Shown piece by piece: positions 60,474-64,000 of a DNA stretch of 64,000 nt. Positions within the stretch are counted from its first letter, which is position 1; every line of letters begins with the position of its first letter. Below the pieces are notes generated by a model. That model ran no database searches, was not told the DNA's origin, and saw nothing but the letters and a program-made list of their open reading frames with translations. This DNA is from DATAOG01 sp963753685 (GTDB lineage Bacteria > Pseudomonadota > Alphaproteobacteria > Geminicoccales > Geminicoccaceae): positions 248,001 to 312,000 of the forward strand of contig CAVWDE010000021.1 of NCBI GenBank assembly GCA_963753685.1, read 5' to 3'. The position numbers and the translations under genes were made by a program.

Positions 60474-61424
60474 TTAGAAGTCTGGCGCCTGCCAGCCCAG
60501 CCCGGCGAGCTCGCTCTCGAGCGCCTCGGCCTCGACGTCGGGCAGCGGCAGGAAGGGTGGCCGGACCCGGCGCCAGGCCGGATCGCGCCTCCGATCGGCA
60601 AGCAGGTGCTTCATCACCGGGATCAGCGGGCGCAGCTGCAGGACCTTGCGGACCGCGGTCAGCTCCTCCTGCTGGGTCTCCAGCGCCGGCGCGCCGGCGT
60701 GGAAATCGTCGTAGAGCCTGCGGATGGCGCCGGGATTGACGTTGCAGGACGCGCTGATGCAACCGGCACCGCCCGCCTCGAGCCCGGGCAGGAGCAGGGT
60801 CTCGGCGCCCGGAAAGATCGCGAGGTCGGGAAAGCGATCGAGCAGGAGCCGGGTATTCTGCCAATCGCCCGAGCTGTCCTTGACGCCCGCCAGCGTGTCC
60901 GGGTAGCGGCGGCGCAAAAGCTCGATCAGCCCGGCGGTGATCGGAACCCCGGAGAGGCGCGGAAAGTGATAGAGGTAAAGTTTGAACCTATCGGTTCCAA
61001 GCCTTTGAATGACTTGATCGAAGCTGGCGAATAGCGCCGCATCGGACAGGTCCTTGTAGTAAAAGGGCGGCAGCATCAGCACCCCGGCGACGCCCTGCGC
61101 CAGCGCGTGGCGGGTGAGGCGAACGCTGTCAGTCAGGGCGCAGCAGCCGGTGCCGACCAGCATGCGCTCGCGCGGCAGACCGGCGTCGAGCGCGGCCTCG
61201 AGCAATTGGGTCCGCTCCTCGATCGAGAACGAGTTGGCCTCGCCCGTGGTGCCGAACACCACCAAGCCGTGGCAGCCCGCGCCCAGCAGCCAGCGGGCAT
61301 GGGCGACGAAGCGCGCCGCATCCGGCTTCAGCTCGGTGTCGAGCGGGGTCAACACCGGGCACCACACCCCGCTGAGGTCGCCGGTCGCGATGTCAGTCCG
61401 CTCCGCCAGACCGGTTGCCGTCAT
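60474..61424 (-). CDS. DapA/NanA family aldolase (dihydrodipicolinate synthase-like)
   Basis: A 316-residue class I aldolase of the dihydrodipicolinate synthase/N-acetylneuraminate lyase family. 'CHGLVVFGTTGEANSFSIEE' near residue 50 is the substrate loop. The Tyr in 'KLYLYHFPRLSG' near 150 and the Schiff-base Lys in 'TLAGVKDSSGDW' near 180 are both present. The N-terminus is longer than in DapA, and it stands alone, so a catabolic pyruvate aldolase is more likely than lysine biosynthesis. The start at 61424 follows GGGAGG. Confidence 0.87.
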   Translation of the reverse strand: MTATGLAERTDIATGDLSGVWCPVLTPLDTELKPDAARFVAHARWLLGAGCHGLVVFGTTGEANSFSIEERTQLLEAALDAGLPRERMLVGTGCCALTDSVRLTRHALAQGVAGVLMLPPFYYKDLSDAALFASFDQVIQRLGTDRFKLYLYHFPRLSGVPITAGLIELLRRRYPDTLAGVKDSSGDWQNTRLLLDRFPDLAIFPGAETLLLPGLEAGGAGCISASCNVNPGAIRRLYDDFHAGAPALETQQEELTAVRKVLQLRPLIPVMKHLLADRRRDPAWRRVRPPFLPLPDVEAEALESELAGLGWQAPDF

Positions 61425-61637
61425 CGCCGCCTCCCATGGCCAAGTCCATCCGTCTGTTGCCTGTCGCACGCCCGGGCGCCGGGCGCAAGCACCGCGGGCC
61501 AGCCCCGGCCACCGGCGCGTTAACACGTTGCTATGGGCCGGCGTGATAACGCTCAGAGCCGCGCCTCGAACTCGGCGCCACGGCGGGCGCCAGACCCGCC
61601 GGCTACAAACCTTGCAGAACGTCGGAGTGGCGGGTTC

Positions 61638-62396
61638 ATGGACCTCGCGACCTTGATCGGCCTGGGCAGCGGGACCGCGATCGTCCTGCTGGCGATCTTC
61701 ATGGGCGGCCACTTCATGACCTTCGTCAACGTTCCGAGCCTGCTGCTCGTGATCGGCGGCTCGGCCGCAGCGACGGTCCTGCGCTTCACCCTCACCGATG
61801 TCGCCACCGCCCTCAAGACCGGTATCTCGGCGGCGCTGGCGCACACCCCGAGCACGCCGCGCCTGCTGATCGAGGAGATCACCGAACTCGCCCGCAAGGC
61901 GCGCAAGGAGGGCATGATGGTCCTCGACGGCGTCGAGATCGACGACGAGTTCCTGAAGAAGGGCGTGCAGCTGTGCGTCGATGGCATGACTTTCGAGTTC
62001 ATCAGGGACGCGCTGACCCGCGAGCGCGACCTGTACATCGAGCGCCACGAGGAGGGCGAGAGGGTCTTTCGCGCCATGGGCGATGCCGCCCCGGCCTTCG
62101 GCATGATCGGCACGCTCGTCGGCCTGGTCCAGATGCTGAGCCACATGGAGGATCCGAAGACCATCGGCCCGGCCATGGCCGTGGCGCTGCTTACGACCCT
62201 CTACGGTGCGATGATCTCCAACCTCGTCTGCCTGCCGATCGCCGACAAACTCGCCTCCAAGGCTCAAGCCGCCTATGTGCACCGGACCCTGGTGATCGAG
62301 GGCACGCTGCACATCCAGAACAACACCAACCCCGACGTGATGACGGAATTCCTGAGCGCCTATCTGCCCGAGCATCAGCGCGAGGCCGCGGCGTGA
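61638..62396 (+). CDS. motA: Flagellar motor stator protein MotA/PomA-like
   Basis: A 252-residue membrane protein of the MotA/TolQ/ExbB superfamily. It has four helices: 'LIGLGSGTAIVLLAIFMGGH' at the N-terminus, 'VPSLLLVIGGSAAATVLRF' next, and two in the C-terminal third ('GDAAPAFGMIGTLVGLVQML' and 'GPAMAVALLTTLYGAMISNL'). The short cytoplasmic loop and these two proline-containing helices are typical of PomA-type stators. It is followed 42 bases later by a MotB-like gene, so the pair forms a proton or sodium channel driving flagellar rotation. No other flagellar genes are visible in the window. Confidence 0.87.
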   Translation: MDLATLIGLGSGTAIVLLAIFMGGHFMTFVNVPSLLLVIGGSAAATVLRFTLTDVATALKTGISAALAHTPSTPRLLIEEITELARKARKEGMMVLDGVEIDDEFLKKGVQLCVDGMTFEFIRDALTRERDLYIERHEEGERVFRAMGDAAPAFGMIGTLVGLVQMLSHMEDPKTIGPAMAVALLTTLYGAMISNLVCLPIADKLASKAQAAYVHRTLVIEGTLHIQNNTNPDVMTEFLSAYLPEHQREAAA

Positions 62397-62437
62397 CCAG
62401 ATCGGCACGGGCCAGCCTGGGCGGGGGATGATGCGCG

Positions 62438-63394
62438 ATGGCCAGGAACGTCGTGCCCGCCGGGGCCCCCACTTGGATCGTCACCTTCGCCGATCTGATG
62501 TCGCTGCTGGTCTGCTTCTTTGTGCTCCTGATCTCGTACTCGGTGCCGGATACCCAGAAGCTCAGGATCGTCGCCGGTTCGATGCGCGACGCCTTCGGCT
62601 TCCAGCGCAAAATGATCGTCACCGGCATGGTCGAGATGGAGGGCGACCCGCGCTTCGACTTCGCCCAGGACCTGGTGCCCGTGCCGACCAAGGACCGGGT
62701 CGGCCCGGTGCCGGAGAACGGGGACGACATGAGCACGCAGAGTGCGCGGGCGGCCGAGATCGAGGACCTGCTGGAGCTGCTCGATCCCTACATCGTCGAC
62801 TCCAAGCCCGAGGCCCAGACCGAGGCAAAAGCCGAGCCGCTGGCCGAGACGCCCAAGTCCGCGCCGAGCGAGGAGCAGAAATTCGCGCAGATCGAGCAGG
62901 ATCTGCGCCAAGCGATGCAATCGGCGCCGGACCTCGCGCGCCTCGCCGACAACCTGCAGATCGAGCGCGCACCCGAAGGTTTGCGCATCCAGATCGTCGA
63001 CCAGGCGAACGCCTCGATGTTTCCGCTCGGCCGCGTCGAGATGTACGAGCCGACCAGGATCCTGCTCGGGCAGGTCGCGCGCGCGATCGCGACCTTGCCG
63101 AACAAGGTCGCGATCGCCGGCTATACCGACAGTGCCCCGTTCCGAGGCACCGACGGCTATGACAACTGGACGCTATCGCTGGATCGCGCCGACGCGACCC
63201 GGCGCACCCTGGTCGCGGCCGGTCTGGACGGGAGCCGGATCGCCAGCGTGATCGGCAAGGCCGATACCGACCCGATGTTTCCCCAGGACCCCCGCGATCC
63301 GCGCAACCGCCGGATCAGCATCACCTTGCTGCGGGAGCAGCCGCGGCCGGTTGCCGCCACGCCGCCCGACACCACGCCGGCCGCGCCGGAGTGA
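62438..63394 (+). CDS. motB: Flagellar motor stator protein MotB-like (OmpA domain)
   Basis: A 318-residue protein. A single N-terminal membrane helix contains the ion-binding Asp in 'WIVTFADLMSLLVCFFVLLI' near residue 20. A Glu/Ala-rich linker (about 90-160) leads to an OmpA-like peptidoglycan-binding domain: 'LRIQIVDQANASMFPLG' near 180, 'VAIAGYTDSAPFRG' near 225, 'SLDRADATRRTLVAAGLDGS' near 245 and 'DPRDPRNRRISITLL' near 285. It anchors the stator to the cell wall. The C-terminal tail is Pro/Ala-rich. Confidence 0.88.
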   Translation: MARNVVPAGAPTWIVTFADLMSLLVCFFVLLISYSVPDTQKLRIVAGSMRDAFGFQRKMIVTGMVEMEGDPRFDFAQDLVPVPTKDRVGPVPENGDDMSTQSARAAEIEDLLELLDPYIVDSKPEAQTEAKAEPLAETPKSAPSEEQKFAQIEQDLRQAMQSAPDLARLADNLQIERAPEGLRIQIVDQANASMFPLGRVEMYEPTRILLGQVARAIATLPNKVAIAGYTDSAPFRGTDGYDNWTLSLDRADATRRTLVAAGLDGSRIASVIGKADTDPMFPQDPRDPRNRRISITLLREQPRPVAATPPDTTPAAPE

Positions 63395-63459
63395 GGGCGC
63401 CCCTCGCGGGCGCTTCGGGCCATGGCCCTGGGCCTCGCACTGATATAAGTCGGTACGCC

Positions 63460-64000
63460 ATGGCAGCCGGCGATCAGACAACCCCGGGCGATCGCCTCCG
63501 GGCCAGATATCGGGCGGCGCACGCGCCGGGCGGCCTGCAGTCCGATGCGGCGCAGGCGCTGGTCGTCGAGCGACTGGCAGCGCTCGCCAACGCGCTGGTC
63601 GGCTATACCCCCGCATTGCTGCGTCCGGCCTGGCTCGATCGCCTGCGCGGACGCGCCGGCCGGGGGCCCGAACCGCCCCGGGGGTGCTACATCCACGGCC
63701 CGGTCGGACGCGGCAAATCGATGCTGATGGACCTGTTTTTCGAGGTGGTTCCGGTCACCGCCAAGCGCCGGGTGCATTTCCACGCCTTCATGCTCGAGGT
63801 CCACGCCCGCCTCAACGAGCAGCGCCGGCGGGCAGGGCCGCGCCAGGATCCGCTGGCACCGCTCGCGGACGCCCTGGTCGAGCACGCCTGGCTGCTCTGC
63901 TTCGATGAGTTTCAGGTCCAGAACATCGCCGACGCGATGATCCTCGGCCGCCTGTTCGAGGCCCTGCTGGAGCGCGGCGCCGTCGTCGTCCTGACCTCGA
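63460..64000 (+). CDS. zapE: ZapE/AFG1 family ATPase, N-terminal part (runs off the right edge)
   Basis: The first 180 residues of an AFG1-like P-loop ATPase, starting at ATG 63460. Walker A is 'GCYIHGPVGRGKSMLMDLFF' near residue 75. 'RRVHFHAFMLEVHARLNEQR' near 105 and Walker B 'WLLCFDEFQVQNIADAMILG' near 147 are diagnostic of the ZapE/AFG1 family. ZapE binds FtsZ and acts in late cell division in E. coli; the mitochondrial homologue helps turn over respiratory subunits. The gene is complete at its 5' end and continues past the window. Confidence 0.92.
   Translation, partial: MAAGDQTTPGDRLRARYRAAHAPGGLQSDAAQALVVERLAALANALVGYTPALLRPAWLDRLRGRAGRGPEPPRGCYIHGPVGRGKSMLMDLFFEVVPVTAKRRVHFHAFMLEVHARLNEQRRRAGPRQDPLAPLADALVEHAWLLCFDEFQVQNIADAMILGRLFEALLERGAVVVLTS

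Overview
The window is very GC-rich, densely coded DNA that reads as a chromosomal segment of an alphaproteobacterium, probably in the Rhodospirillales/Geminicoccales area (family-level placement is a guess). The clues are a ChoXWV-type choline transporter, a rhizobial-type betaine-homocysteine methyltransferase, hpnC-D-E hopanoid genes, an FDH3-type formate dehydrogenase with DUF3305/DUF3306 proteins, and the alphaproteobacterial families DUF6489, DUF6494, DUF6352 and DUF6505. I see no rRNA, tRNA, CRISPR array or intact insertion sequence.

Layout. 1-8 kb: pieces of a cox-type cluster (XdhC N-terminus at the left edge, CoxE-like VWA protein, MoxR ATPase) separated by accessory genes: phytochelatin synthase-like protein, a lipoprotein, Uma2, a ClC channel, orphan Imm53, and BrnT/BrnA. 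8-11 kb: homocysteine methyltransferase, DUF1289, DUF2254. 11-19.5 kb: choline ABC transporter (choX, choW, choV), split by about 2.8 kb that carries an AT-rich two-domain gene (macro-like plus nucleoside-deoxyribosyltransferase/TIR-like), an orphan FitA antitoxin and a serine hydrolase. After choV come an ornithine cyclodeaminase-like gene, a polysaccharide deacetylase and a GNAT enzyme. 19.5-25.7 kb: MFS transporter, hpnC-D-E-G, an S41-like protease. 25.7-32 kb: two secreted enzymes (SMP-30-like, cyclase-like), a DUF3299/FtsX/ATPase ABC system with a His-rich loop, SH3 and DUF6489 proteins. 32-49 kb: acyl-CoA ligase, then a formate dehydrogenase locus (WD40-cytochrome c fusion, cytochrome b, Fe-S and catalytic subunits, TAT peptide, TorD-type chaperone, DUF3306, DUF3305, sulfurtransferase, a large 4Fe-4S protein), interrupted by RNase T2, a dead higA and DUF29. 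49-54.5 kb: M24 peptidase, GNAT, GST, the DUF6494/6352/6505 group and a biotin/lipoate ligase-like protein. 54.6-59.6 kb: a corrinoid methyl-transfer module. 59.8-64 kb: PaiB, a DapA-family aldolase, MotA, MotB and the start of ZapE.

How the genes may work together (inference). Choline uptake, betaine-homocysteine methyltransferase, a corrinoid protein with a pterin methyltransferase and reductive activator, and formate dehydrogenase fit one theme: taking methyl groups from quaternary amines and oxidising them through folate to formate and CO2. No MttB-type substrate methyltransferase is present in the window.

Quality warning. About ten otherwise conserved genes carry a single-base frameshift, nearly all one-base insertions and several in GGG, CCC or AA runs. 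This looks more like uncorrected sequencing error than mass pseudogenisation, so coordinates of those genes span both reading frames.
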